Below are positions 1 through 8,014 of a stretch of DNA of 19,645 bases, piece by piece; the first letter of the stretch is position 1, and each line of letters starts with the position of its first letter. The stretch covers positions 1 through 19,645 of the forward strand of contig MNIY01000013.1 of NCBI GenBank assembly GCA_001919995.1. The letters run 5' to 3'. Made by a program: the position numbers and the translations under genes. A model generated the notes under the pieces. The model ran no database searches. It saw only the letters and a program-made list of their open reading frames with translations, and was not told where the DNA came from. The DNA is from Ktedonobacter sp. 13_1_20CM_4_53_11 (lineage in GTDB: Bacteria > Chloroflexota > Ktedonobacteria > Ktedonobacterales > Ktedonobacteraceae).

Positions 1-718
1 CTGCAAGCGGTACCTCGATACGTGTGCGCAGGTGAATACCTTCCCTGGTAAATTGAGGATGGGGAATGACATGCACGACAAGGTAGATATCGCCACGTCC
101 CGCTGTACCCTGTTCACCCTGGCCCGCGATACGTATACGTGAGCCATCGTCCACTCCGGGAGGAATCTTCACTTCCAGGTGGCGGGTAGTGCCATCAGCT
201 TCGGCAAGCTCAAGGACTCGTGTCGCACCTTTGTATGCTTCCGCCAGAGACACCTCTATGGGAGACTCTATGTCGCGACCCTTTGTAGGCTGTTGCCGCC
301 TCCTTCCAGTTGTACGCCGTCGCTCACCTGCTTCTGGTGAAAAATCTGAGTGAAAGAAGGTTTCGAAGAAATCTGAGAAGGGGGATTGTTCGCCAAAGAT
401 GTCCCGCAGGTCTTCCTCGTTGACCGTGCGGTACTGGTAGTGTTCCCCTCCTGCGCCTGTTCCCGCAGCGCCAGGCCATTGACCATACTGCTGGTAGTAG
501 CTGCTCATCTCATCATATTTTTTGCGCTTCTCAGGATCAGAGAGTACCTCGTTGGCCTCGTTGATCTCCTTGAATTTGTCTTCAGCCGTTTTGTCGTTCG
601 GATTGACATCTGGATGATACTGGCGCGCCAGTTTGCGATATGCCTGTCGAATCTCTTTCTCACCTGCATCCTTATTAACCCCAAGGATTTTGTAATAGTC
701 TTTATATTCGACAGCCAT
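1..718 (-). CDS. DnaJ family co-chaperone (CbpA-like, no zinc finger), 3' end outside window
   Basis: This is an Hsp70 co-chaperone that stimulates DnaK ATPase and delivers unfolded clients in the cytosol. About 239 residues are visible. The J domain covers residues 1-70, with the HPD tripeptide at 35-37 and a YDEM-type end. A Gly/Phe-poor linker follows, then the start of the C-terminal substrate-binding domain (GRDIE, LAEAYKG, KIPPGVDDGSRIR, GQGEQG). The Cys-rich CxxCxGxG zinc finger of type I DnaJ is absent, so it belongs to the CbpA/type II group, usually about 310-330 residues long. ATG at 718 is preferred over ATG at 724 because AGGAGG (728-733) is 9 nt away from it and only 3 nt from the other. 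The C-terminus lies beyond position 1. The family call is secure; whether grpE or dnaK follow cannot be seen. Confidence 0.93.
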   Translation of the reverse strand, partial: MAVEYKDYYKILGVNKDAGEKEIRQAYRKLARQYHPDVNPNDKTAEDKFKEINEANEVLSDPEKRKKYDEMSSYYQQYGQWPGAAGTGAGGEHYQYRTVNEEDLRDIFGEQSPFSDFFETFFHSDFSPEAGERRRTTGRRRQQPTKGRDIESPIEVSLAEAYKGATRVLELAEADGTTRHLEVKIPPGVDDGSRIRIAGQGEQGTAGRGDIYLVVHVIPHPQFTREGIHLRTRIEVPLA

Positions 719-757
719 AGACATGTTCCTCCTACGCTTGCTGTATGTTTTACGTTG

Positions 758-786
758 AGTCTACAATCAAATAGCGCCAACTGCAA
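758..786 (-). promoter_or_regulatory. candidate sigma70-type promoter for the dnaJ-like gene
   Basis: On the minus strand a TTGCAG hexamer (781-786) is followed after 17 nt by TAGACT (758-763), about 40 nt upstream of the start codon. Both boxes are imperfect. No CIRCE-type inverted repeat is seen, so heat-shock control by HrcA is not supported here. Confidence 0.35.
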
Positions 787-886
787 GTTTTACCGATTCC
801 TCCTCATCGCTTCGCTCTTCGTGATGATACTTTGGGATGCTGCGGGTGTGACAGTCACGGTGGCGAGAAGCGCTGAACAGGTATAC

Positions 887-1669
887 CTATGCTTTTTCCT
901 GGCTGGGACGCGCTTGCATTGCGCGGTATTCTTCCATGACCCTGGCGTGTTCGGGTGAGCGCAGGCAGTCCTCCTGTGCAACGATAAATGCAGCCATTTG
1001 CGTGGTGGTATCCAGTTCGAACGCTGCATCAATCTGCTCTTTGGTGTGCAAGAGGGCGGTAAATGGGATATCCAGTAACTCGTGGGCGATGGCCAACGCA
1101 CGTTCGTCGAGCTGAGCAGGATCGACCACCTCGTTGATGATTCTGAGGGCATAGCCTTCTTCGGGAGTGAAACGGTGGCCGAGCAGGCAGAGTTGCTTGG
1201 CGGGACCAGCGCCAATGAGCCTGGCAAGGCGCATTGGACCTAAAGCAGCAACAACGCCTTCTCTGACAGCAGGAATACTGAGTACAGCATTGGTAGCCGC
1301 AATGCGCAGATCACAGGCAAGAGCGACTTGTAAGCCACCTCCCAGGCAGTAGCCATGTATTGACGCAATGCTGATAGCCTTGAGGTTAGCCAGCGCGATG
1401 ACGCCCCGTTCCCAGGTCTCAAACCAATCGATGGTGAGATTTCCTTTGGCCAGTTCTTTAGTATCCAGGCCGCTACAAAAGGCGCGACCTTCACCGCTGA
1501 CAATAACCACACGCGTTTCGGCGCTCTGCGCTAAATAGTCGGTAGCAGAAACAAGATCTTGCACCCACGCCCAGTTGGCGGCATTGAGGGCCTCTGGACG
1601 ATTGAAACGCAAGCGCGCCAGATGGCCATCCAGTTCGCAGCGCATCGTCTCGAGTTCTAACGTTGGCAT
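887..1669 (-). CDS. enoyl-CoA hydratase/isomerase family protein with altered catalytic residues
   Basis: A 260-residue crotonase-fold protein, the usual length for the family. The oxyanion-hole segments are present: AFCSGLD (residues 64-70) and HGYCLGGG (105-112). Aligned by eye with rat mitochondrial enoyl-CoA hydratase, the two catalytic glutamates correspond here to Gln114 (GGGLQ) and Ala134 (SIPAVREG), so classical hydration of trans-2-enoyl-CoA is doubtful. An isomerase, a thioesterase-like role or a different acyl-CoA lyase is possible. It begins 36 nt after the stop of the phenylacetate-CoA ligase gene and has its own AGGAG, 9 nt before the ATG. The pair is probably one transcript acting on an aryl- or acyl-CoA made by the ligase. 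The fold is certain; the reaction is not. Confidence 0.88.
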   Translation of the reverse strand: MPTLELETMRCELDGHLARLRFNRPEALNAANWAWVQDLVSATDYLAQSAETRVVIVSGEGRAFCSGLDTKELAKGNLTIDWFETWERGVIALANLKAISIASIHGYCLGGGLQVALACDLRIAATNAVLSIPAVREGVVAALGPMRLARLIGAGPAKQLCLLGHRFTPEEGYALRIINEVVDPAQLDERALAIAHELLDIPFTALLHTKEQIDAAFELDTTTQMAAFIVAQEDCLRSPEHARVMEEYRAMQARPSQEKA

Positions 1670-1705
1670 AGAACAATTCTCCTGCTTTCTTGAAGAGAGG
1701 TACGC

Positions 1706-3043
1706 TTACAGCTTTCTAAGATCGACTACCCTGCGGAGTTTTCCACCTTCACTGCGAGGTATCGTAGCTGGCACCATCAGTGTGACTTTCATATTTAAGC
1801 CGATCATGCCTTTGATCTCGCTTTGAATGCTGTCGCGCAAGTTGCGCATGTGATGGTCAGCCTCCAGGATATCTTCGGACCATGCTTCTTGAGTTATCTC
1901 ACGAAAGACATCTTCGGCCACTTCAACCTTGACCTCGGCGTCGTCGAGTGTCCCTTCGCGTGTCACCACGATCTGATAGTGTGGAACCACTTCAGGAATG
2001 CTCTTCAGCACCTCTTCTACCTGGGTGGGATAAAGATTTACACCGCGTATGATCAACATATCGTCTGCGCGACCCCTGATAGGGCCCATCCTGACATGCG
2101 TTCTGCCACAGACGCATGGTTCGTGTGTCAGGTAAGTGATGTCGCCAGTCCAGTAGCGCAGGAGGGGCATAGCCTCCCTGGTCAGGTGAGTGAAAATCAA
2201 TACGCCTTCCTGTCCATCGAGCAGTGGTTCGCCCGTGTTGGCGTCCACCACCTCAGGATAGAAGTGATCCTCCCAGATATGGCTGCCAGCACGACCTTCG
2301 ATACACTCCTGTGAGACGCCAGGGCCAATAATCTCGCTTAGACCATAAAGATTAGTCGACCTGACCCCGAGGTTTGCGTCGACATTCGCACGGATGGTCT
2401 CTGTCCAGGGTTCCGCTCCAAGCAGGGCATACTTGAGACTGAGGTCCTGAGGTGTGATGCCGATCTTTTTGAATTCTTCGCCCAATGTTTGGGCGTAGGA
2501 GGGGGTACAGCAAATAACTTCCGGTTTTAAATCGAGGATCAAGGTGATTTGTCGCTGCGTCATGCCACCTGAGACCGGTACCACGGTCATACCCAGCTTC
2601 TCCGCACCGTAATGCGTTCCGAGGCCGCCTGTGAAGAGACCGTAGCCATAGGCATTGTGCAGGAGCATGCCGGGACGCGCACCCGCTGCAATGAAGGATC
2701 GAGCCATGACTTCAGAAAAAATAGCGATGTCGTTGCGTGTGTAACACACGACGGTGGCTCTCCCAGTAGTGCCGCTGCTGGCGTGGACTCGAATGGTCTG
2801 TTCGCGGTGTACGGCGAGCATGCCAAAGGGATAGTGGTCTTTCAAGTCCTGCTTTCTGGTGAAGGGCAATCCGGGTAGATCTTCTACTGAGCGAATGTGG
2901 CCGGGCTGAATGCCCAGCTTGTTAAATTGTTCCTGGTAGAAGGGAACCCGCTCATAGACGTAGCTGATTGTCTGGCGCAGTTGTGTGTCTTGGAGCTCTC
3001 TGAGTTTGTCGCGGGGCAGGGTTTCGAGTTCGTTGTAGTACAT
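1706..3043 (-). CDS. paaK: phenylacetate-CoA ligase (AMP-forming), PaaK-like
   Basis: A 445-residue adenylate-forming enzyme expected to convert an aryl acid such as phenylacetate, with ATP and CoA, to the aryl-CoA. The N-terminal region (YVYERVPFYQ, residues 28-37; DLPGLPFTRKQDL) is typical of PaaK. The ATP-binding loop SSGTTGR is at 89-95, the LYGLSEIIGPG adenine/aryl motif is near 235-245, and the C-terminal hinge and swinging domain (TGD, RGVNLYPTQVEEVL) is complete. ATG at 3043 is chosen; a TTG three bases upstream is in frame, but AAGGAA sits 7 nt before the ATG. It is the first gene of a unit with the crotonase-fold gene. No other paa genes (ring epoxidase paaABCDE, paaZ) are in the window, so the substrate could be another aromatic acid. 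Confidence 0.9.
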   Translation of the reverse strand: MYYNELETLPRDKLRELQDTQLRQTISYVYERVPFYQEQFNKLGIQPGHIRSVEDLPGLPFTRKQDLKDHYPFGMLAVHREQTIRVHASSGTTGRATVVCYTRNDIAIFSEVMARSFIAAGARPGMLLHNAYGYGLFTGGLGTHYGAEKLGMTVVPVSGGMTQRQITLILDLKPEVICCTPSYAQTLGEEFKKIGITPQDLSLKYALLGAEPWTETIRANVDANLGVRSTNLYGLSEIIGPGVSQECIEGRAGSHIWEDHFYPEVVDANTGEPLLDGQEGVLIFTHLTREAMPLLRYWTGDITYLTHEPCVCGRTHVRMGPIRGRADDMLIIRGVNLYPTQVEEVLKSIPEVVPHYQIVVTREGTLDDAEVKVEVAEDVFREITQEAWSEDILEADHHMRNLRDSIQSEIKGMIGLNMKVTLMVPATIPRSEGGKLRRVVDLRKL

Positions 3044-3114
3044 CAAAGATTTCCTTGCCTCCCTTGTTCCTGTGGTTTATGACTACGTTGTCCCAGCAGT
3101 AGAGTGCCAACCTC

Positions 3115-3144
3115 ATTGTAGGGGGACTGTGCCCGGGTCGTCAA
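3115..3144 (-). promoter_or_regulatory. sigma70-type promoter of the paaK-crotonase unit
   Basis: Minus strand TTGACG (3139-3144), an 18-nt spacer, then TACAAT (3115-3120). Each box differs from consensus at one position. It lies about 70 nt upstream of the ligase start and after the stop of the neighbouring MFS gene, so the ligase unit is probably transcribed independently of the exporter. Confidence 0.6.
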
Positions 3145-3198
3145 GTGGGTTAAGGGCTACTGGATGTATGAATGCCGAATTGGTCTTTTGATGTTGTG

Positions 3199-4689
3199 CT
3201 AAGAAAGCGTATTTGTCAGAGAGTGTTCGGCCTCTACTTCACGCGATTCACCAGGCGTATCGTTAGATGCTGCTTGTGTTGATTTATACGAATATTTGTC
3301 GGCGCGGCCGCCGGGGAAGAGGAACATTAGCGCTACGCCAATGGCGGCGAAAGCGAATACCAGAGCGTATACCCAGAACAGGCTCTGTGAGAAAGCAGAC
3401 TGTAGTTGATGCAGGAAGTCGATTGGTAAAGTGTTTCGTACATCAGGGGTCAGGAGCACATTGGACTGCGAGACGTTTTTGGGCAGGCTAGCAGTGGACG
3501 CGGGGAAGCGGGCAAAAATAGCCGGGAAGCGGGAGGCCATCTGCGCGTTGAGAATAGTGCCCATGAGAGCGACGCCGACTGTGCCACCAATCGTGCGTAC
3601 GAATTGGGTGGTCGCAGTTGCCACGCCGCGGAGTTTCCAGGGAACGGCGTTCTGTACGGAGAGGATGAATGCGGTACTGGCAAGGCCGAGGCCGGTGCCG
3701 ATGATGAACATGGATATCACGATAAAGGGAAGCGAGGTCCCTGCTGTGAAGAGTGTGATCATGCCTGTGCCAATTGCGGCAAAAGCCATGCCGAGCACTG
3801 ATGTGAAGCGATAGCCATAGCGAATGACAACTCTTCCGCTAATCGTGGCGGCAATTGGCCAGGCCAGCAGCAGCGGCCCAAGGGTGATGCCGGCGCTGGT
3901 GGCGGTGCCTCCCTGAACGCCCTGGACGAAGAGCGGCACGTATGAAGTGATACCAAACATGAGGATGCCAAGAACAATGCCACCCAGACTTGAGACTGCT
4001 ATGATGCGGTTAGTGAAAAGCGACAGTGGCAGTATCGGGTCGGGAGCTCTCTGCTCCTGGAAGAGGAATGCCGCAACGAGTACGAGGCAGAGCACAAGGA
4101 GTCCCAAGCTTGGCAGCGATAGCCACGGCCAGGTTGTCCCACCCTGGAGCAAGAAGAAGAGCAGGGCCACGATGCTCCCCGTCAGCGTCAAGGTACCGAT
4201 ATAATCAAGCTTTTGTTTCTTGCGCTCGACGTTTTCTTTCAAGGCAAGAGCCAGTAACAGGCAGGAGAGGATGCCGAAAGGGACATTGATGAAGAAGACC
4301 CAGCGCCAGGAGAAATGGTCGACAATGAGACCACCAAGGGCAGGCCCAATCACAATTGAGACGCCCCATACACCACTGAATAACCCCTGAACCCTGGCAC
4401 GCTCTTTGAGTTCAAAAATGTCACCGATGATGGTGAGAACGATTGGCAGTACCGCGCCCGCACCCAGGCCTTGAATGGCGCGAAAAATAATCAGTTGTTC
4501 CATGCTCTGCGCGGCTCCGCACAGGATTGAACCCAGCAGGAAGAGTGTCGAGCCGAAGAGGAAGATGGGTTTGCGCCCGTAGAGATCGGCCAGCTTGCCA
4601 TAAATTGGCACCGTTGTCGTGGAGGTAAGCAGAACAACTTCAGAATTAGTACGCATAATCCCACAGATGGTTAATACACTCAAAGCCAT
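3199..4689 (-). CDS. DHA2-family MFS multidrug exporter, N-terminally truncated paralog
   Basis: A drug:proton antiporter of the 14-helix DHA2 (EmrB/QacA) type, located in the inner membrane. Motif A (GKLADLYGRKP), motif B (IIFRAIQGLGAGAVLP) and motif C (GVWGVSIVIGPALGG) are all present, and sequence similarity to the upstream paralog is high to the C-terminal LFPGGR. The N-terminus is damaged. The first membrane helix with the ALDTTIVGTALP motif seen in the paralog is missing and replaced by a short poorly matching stretch. The ATG at 4689 has no convincing ribosome site; a TTG at 4716 is in frame but also lacks one. It follows the paralog by 108 nt. Loss of TM1 should impair transport, so this may be a recent pseudogene or be expressed only by read-through. 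Confidence 0.75.
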   Translation of the reverse strand: MALSVLTICGIMRTNSEVVLLTSTTTVPIYGKLADLYGRKPIFLFGSTLFLLGSILCGAAQSMEQLIIFRAIQGLGAGAVLPIVLTIIGDIFELKERARVQGLFSGVWGVSIVIGPALGGLIVDHFSWRWVFFINVPFGILSCLLLALALKENVERKKQKLDYIGTLTLTGSIVALLFFLLQGGTTWPWLSLPSLGLLVLCLVLVAAFLFQEQRAPDPILPLSLFTNRIIAVSSLGGIVLGILMFGITSYVPLFVQGVQGGTATSAGITLGPLLLAWPIAATISGRVVIRYGYRFTSVLGMAFAAIGTGMITLFTAGTSLPFIVISMFIIGTGLGLASTAFILSVQNAVPWKLRGVATATTQFVRTIGGTVGVALMGTILNAQMASRFPAIFARFPASTASLPKNVSQSNVLLTPDVRNTLPIDFLHQLQSAFSQSLFWVYALVFAFAAIGVALMFLFPGGRADKYSYKSTQAASNDTPGESREVEAEHSLTNTLS

Positions 4690-4797
4690 TCTTGAAGGAG
4701 CAGCGGCATGAAACAATTTACCAGCATTGAAAAGCTAGACACCGGCATGCCTCAACGTGCGCAACCACATGGTACTACCCAACGCTGGAGGAAAGTC

Positions 4798-6369
4798 TTA
4801 TCCAATTGTCGTGATGTGCGGTTCAGGTTTGATCGTCTCTGTTTGGCTCTCATCCTCTGCTTGAGCTTGATACGAATACTGTTCAGGGCGGCCACCAGGG
4901 AAGAGGAACATGGTTGCTAACCCGAGAACGGCAAGGGCGAACATGAGCGCATAAACCCAGAAGAGACTTTGGGCTAAGGCTGTTTGGAGCTGATTGAGGA
5001 AGTCTCCAGGGAACGATTGGCGTACATCGGGGGTAAGTAGCACGTTGGAGGGGGTAATATTCTTAGGCAAATGGGCCACGACCGCCGGATAACGTGCGAG
5101 GATGGGCGCGAAGCGTGCAGCCATCTGGAGATTGAGGATGGTTCCCATCAGGGCAACGCCAACGGTCCCGCCGATGGTGCGGAAGAACTGCGTTGAGGCG
5201 GTTGCCACTCCACGGACATTCCAGGGGACAGCATTTTGCACGGAGATGATGAAAGCGGTACTCATCAAGCCCAAGCCCGTTCCAATTACCAGCATCGCGA
5301 CCACAATAGAGGGCAGCGTTGAACTCGCCTGGAAAAGCGTCACCAATCCAACGCCTATGGTGACAAGCAAGGCGCCAATGACTGCTGTCAGGCGATAGCC
5401 AGAGCGCAGAATGAGTTTCCCACTCAACGCCGCGGCAATCGGCCACGCAAGTAACAACGGCCCAAGGGTGACTCCGGCGCTGGTGGCGGTTCCACCTCTG
5501 ACACCCTGCACGAAGAGAGGAACATACGAGGTGATCCCAAACATGACTACTCCCAGGATGACGCCTCCAATGCTTGAAATGGTGATAATCCGGTTGCTGA
5601 AGAGAGTTAAGGGCAGGATTGGCTCAGAGGCACGCGCTTCCTGGAAGAGGAAGAGGGCGATCAGGACGATGGCAAGCGCGAACAAACCCAGGCTCGGGAA
5701 CGAAGTCCAGGCCCAGGTGACACCTCCCTGAAGCAGGGCGAACAGCAGCGCAACGATACCAACAGTAAGCGTCAGGGAGCCTACATAGTCTATCGAGTGT
5801 TTCTTGCGCTCGACGTGCTCTTTGAGGGAGACGATGAGCAGGAAGGCGGAGAGCAGGCCAAAGGGGAGATTGATATAAAAGACCCAGCGCCAGGAGAAAT
5901 GGTCAACGATGACCCCGCCAAGAGCAGGGCCAATGATGCTGGACACACCCCAAACGCCGCTGAAGAGTCCCTGCACCTTCGCGCGTTCTTCCAGCGCGAA
6001 AATATCACCGATGATGGTCAGCACGATAGGCAGAACCGCTCCTGCGCCTAACCCCTGGATGGCACGGAAAAGAATCAGTTGTTCCATCGATTGAGCTGCT
6101 CCAGAGGCCATGGAACCGATGAGAAAGACGGCAGTGCCAAAAAGAAAGAGCGGCTTGCGGCCAAAAAGGTCGGCCAGCTTGCCATAAATGGCGACGGTAC
6201 TGGTGGATGTCAGTAAATAGGCTGAAAACACCCATGAGTAGAGGGTGATCCCTCCCAACTTCCCGACGATACTGGGTAAGGCAGTCCCGACGATGGTGGT
6301 GTCGAGGGCAGCCAGCGACATGCCAAGCATCAGGGCTATGGTAACAATGATCTTCGTCTTTTTGGTCAT
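4798..6369 (-). CDS. DHA2-family MFS multidrug exporter (EmrB/QacA type)
   Basis: A 523-residue proton-coupled exporter of the 14-helix DHA2 family. The short cytosolic MTKKTK head is followed by TM1 carrying the family motif (ALDTTIVGTALP, residues 21-32), motif A (GKLADLFGRKP, 63-73), motif B (about 98-114), motif C (GVWGVSSIIGPALGG, 138-152) and further hydrophobic helices to about residue 490, then a polar tail. Likely substrates are hydrophobic drugs or dyes; the exact substrate cannot be read. It is the first gene of a tandem pair, with an obvious duplicate downstream. The ATG at 6369 has only a weak ribosome site. About 110 bp of upstream DNA remain before an insertion sequence begins. 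No dedicated TetR or MarR regulator is adjacent. Confidence 0.93.
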   Translation of the reverse strand: MTKKTKIIVTIALMLGMSLAALDTTIVGTALPSIVGKLGGITLYSWVFSAYLLTSTSTVAIYGKLADLFGRKPLFLFGTAVFLIGSMASGAAQSMEQLILFRAIQGLGAGAVLPIVLTIIGDIFALEERAKVQGLFSGVWGVSSIIGPALGGVIVDHFSWRWVFYINLPFGLLSAFLLIVSLKEHVERKKHSIDYVGSLTLTVGIVALLFALLQGGVTWAWTSFPSLGLFALAIVLIALFLFQEARASEPILPLTLFSNRIITISSIGGVILGVVMFGITSYVPLFVQGVRGGTATSAGVTLGPLLLAWPIAAALSGKLILRSGYRLTAVIGALLVTIGVGLVTLFQASSTLPSIVVAMLVIGTGLGLMSTAFIISVQNAVPWNVRGVATASTQFFRTIGGTVGVALMGTILNLQMAARFAPILARYPAVVAHLPKNITPSNVLLTPDVRQSFPGDFLNQLQTALAQSLFWVYALMFALAVLGLATMFLFPGGRPEQYSYQAQAEDESQTETIKPEPHITTIG

Positions 6370-6476
6370 AGATATCTTTGCCTATATAAAGCTAAATATG
6401 TGGAAAAAACCATACGATGATCGAAACACAGCACGAGGAGTAATTTATTCCCAGAGAATGCGCTCCTCGAAACAGG

Positions 6477-6498
6477 GGTAGTGGCATAAGTGAGAAGG
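6477..6498 (+). repeat. left inverted repeat of the IS1-family element
   Basis: Matches the complement of 7171-7192 at 18 of 22 positions; mismatches lie at the tip and in the centre. It starts 52 bp upstream of the transposase start codon, as expected for an IS1 end. Confidence 0.7.
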
Positions 6499-6550
6499 AG
6501 GTGGTAGACTGTGAGGGCCAATTCCAGATGAACAAGAGGAGTATTCAAGG

Positions 6551-7183
6551 GTGACGATCACCCTTTCCTGTCCCCACTGTAGAAGCAAGGCGCTGGTGCG
6601 CGATGGGCATGCCCCCAACGGCAAGCAGAAGGATCGCTGTCACGCCTGCGGGCGTCGTAGTCGCGAGAATCCTACTCCCAATGCCTATCCAGAAACTCGC
6701 CGTGAGGAGATTCTGCACGCCTCCCAAGAACGCGAGCCTCCTGCGTGGCCTCACGCGCACCTTTGGGGTCTCTCGCGCCACCGTCTCCAGTTGGATTAAA
6801 AAAAGTAGCTCAGCTTCCTCCTTTACGGACCACCTTGCTCGCTCCCGACCCAGAGGATGCCACTTCCACTACTCTGGAACTCGATGAACTGTGGTCGTTT
6901 GTGCTTAAAAAAGCGCACGACTCCTGGCTTTGGATCGCCTTGTGCCGAAAGAGCCGTCAAGTGGTCGCCTCTGCCGTGGGTGATCGGAGGAAAAAGACCT
7001 GTCAACGCTTGTGGGAGGCCATTCCAGAGGGGTATCGTCAGGGGCATTGTTTCAGCGACTTCTCGGCGGCATATGCGGCGGTGATCCCACAGGAGCAGCA
7101 TACCGCCGTGGGAAAAGAGAGAGGCTTGCCTCCTGATCTTTCTTCATCGCTATAATCTCGATCGGGCTATCCTTCTCACATGA
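6551..7183 (+). pseudogene. IS1-family transposase (InsA/InsB-like), multiply frameshifted
   Basis: The reading begins at GTG 6551 with an InsA-type zinc finger (CPHC...CHACG), passes to another frame for the helix-turn-helix (LRGLTRTFGVSRATVSSWIKK, about 6735-6800), then to a third frame for the InsB catalytic part (LDELWSFVLKK, SDFSAAYAAV, HTAVGKE; up to about 7118). It ends in a fourth segment reading LHRYNLDRAILLT with a stop at 7181-7183. The first shift looks like loss of one CG from a CGCGCG run near 6734. The second falls on a run of seven A (about 6797-6804). Between GKE and LHRYN roughly 35-40 codons, including the catalytic glutamate region (ERxNxxLR), are deleted. Programmed -1 shifting is known for IS1, but here the shifts are of the wrong sign and too numerous, so it is dead. 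Confidence 0.82.
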
Positions 7184-7192
7184 GCCACTCCC
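7171..7192 (-). repeat. right inverted repeat of the IS1-family element
   Basis: Complementary to 6477-6498. It overlaps the last codons of the transposase remnant (AILLT stop), as is usual for IS1-family elements. Confidence 0.7.
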
Positions 7193-7814
7193 AGAAATAT
7201 ATGCGACAGGTGCGCACAACTCGACCACGTGGGCAGACCTGGAAGACCTTCTTACGCACTCATGCCGAGCAGATCTGGGCCTGCGACTTCCTCCCTGTCA
7301 CGGATCTCTTCTTCCACTCGCTGTTCGCCTTCTTCATCATCGAACTGCACTCGCGCAAAGTGATCCACGTCGGCATGACACGATATCCCACCGACGCTTG
7401 GACTGCACAACAGCTTCGGGAAGCCACCGCCTTTGGTGTGGGGCCGAGGTACCTCATCCGTGATAACGATGGCAAGTTTGGTGTGTGGGCTTCGCTCGGG
7501 TTGCTCAGACGAGTGACATTGAGATTCTTAAAACTCCTTATTACGCCCCGCGCGCGAATGCCATCTGTGAGCGGTTCCTCGGCAGTGTACGGCGTGAGTG
7601 CCTCGATCATCTGCTCATCCTGCATGAGAAGCAGCTCCACCGCGTGCTCAACGCGTATATGCACTCCTTCAACCGAGCCAGACCGCATCAAGGCATCAAG
7701 CAGCAGATTCCGGAGCAGAAAGCTGGGTCAGTGCCACCACATCATGAAAGTGGTAAGGTCATCTCCTTCCCAGTCCTGGGCGGCTTGCATCGTGACTATC
7801 GCAGAAGTGCCTGA
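7193..7814 (+). pseudogene. rve-type (IS3/IS481-like) transposase, 5'-truncated and frameshifted
   Basis: An integrase-core DDE transposase remnant. It starts abruptly at the right end of the IS1 element (KYMRQVRTTRPRGQTW), without the N-terminal helix-turn-helix region expected for the family (about 100 residues). The first catalytic Asp is in WACDFLPVTD, the second in LIRDNDGKFG, and the Glu in NAICERFLGSVRREC. The C-terminal RARPHQG signature is intact, with a stop at 7812-7814. Between the second Asp and the Glu the frame changes at a GTGTGTG run (7481-7487); an extra GT pair there explains the shift. It cannot make active protein. An ATG at 7180 opens the frame, but its first codons belong to the IS1 terminus. 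Confidence 0.82.
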
Positions 7815-7843
7815 GTTTTTTCAGAGATGAAGATCTGACTGCC

Positions 7844-7866
7844 TGAAGTATACGCGAGATACTTCA
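7844..7866 (+). repeat. perfect 8-bp stem-loop after the rve transposase
   Basis: TGAAGTAT (7844-7851), loop ACGCGAG, ATACTTCA (7859-7866). It lies 30 nt after the transposase stop and is not followed by a T run, so it is not a standard intrinsic terminator. It may belong to the end of the rve element or to whatever sequence separates it from the IS110 element. Confidence 0.55.
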
Positions 7867-8014
7867 AGATGCACTCTTGTCGTTGAGTTGAGACCCAGCA
7901 AGCAGTTTCTTATGGTTTTCCTTGAGAGAAGAGAGAGGTTGGTGTCATGGGCAGTGAGTTTCTGTCTGGGATGACAAGAACATACCCCCCAAGCCTCGCT
8001 CAATGGGCTATCAG

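Larger units (their letters stand above)
6477..7192 (+). mobile_element. degenerate IS1-family insertion sequence
   Basis: About 716 bp bounded by imperfect inverted repeats: 6477-6498 (begins GGTAGTGGCATAAG) and the complement of 7171-7192 (begins GGGAGTGGCTCATG). They share 18 of 22 positions, including the inner block GTGAGAAGG. The size and the GGTRRTG-like tip suit the IS1 family (about 770 bp). No 8-9 bp target duplication is visible (CGAAACAGG on the left, AGAAATATA on the right), which suggests a rearrangement after insertion. It carries a broken transposase gene and directly abuts a 5'-truncated rve transposase. Confidence 0.75.

Noticed and set aside
386..958. 190-codon plus-strand open frame
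   Set aside because: It is antisense to the DnaJ-type gene and the end of the crotonase gene, has no ribosome site and no recognisable family.
6797..6805. programmed frameshift of the IS1 transposase on A7
   Set aside because: The needed shift is +1, not the -1 known for IS1, and other frameshifts plus an internal deletion already kill the gene.
6468..7201. 8-9 bp target duplication around the IS1 element
   Set aside because: The flanks CGAAACAGG and AGAAATATA do not match.
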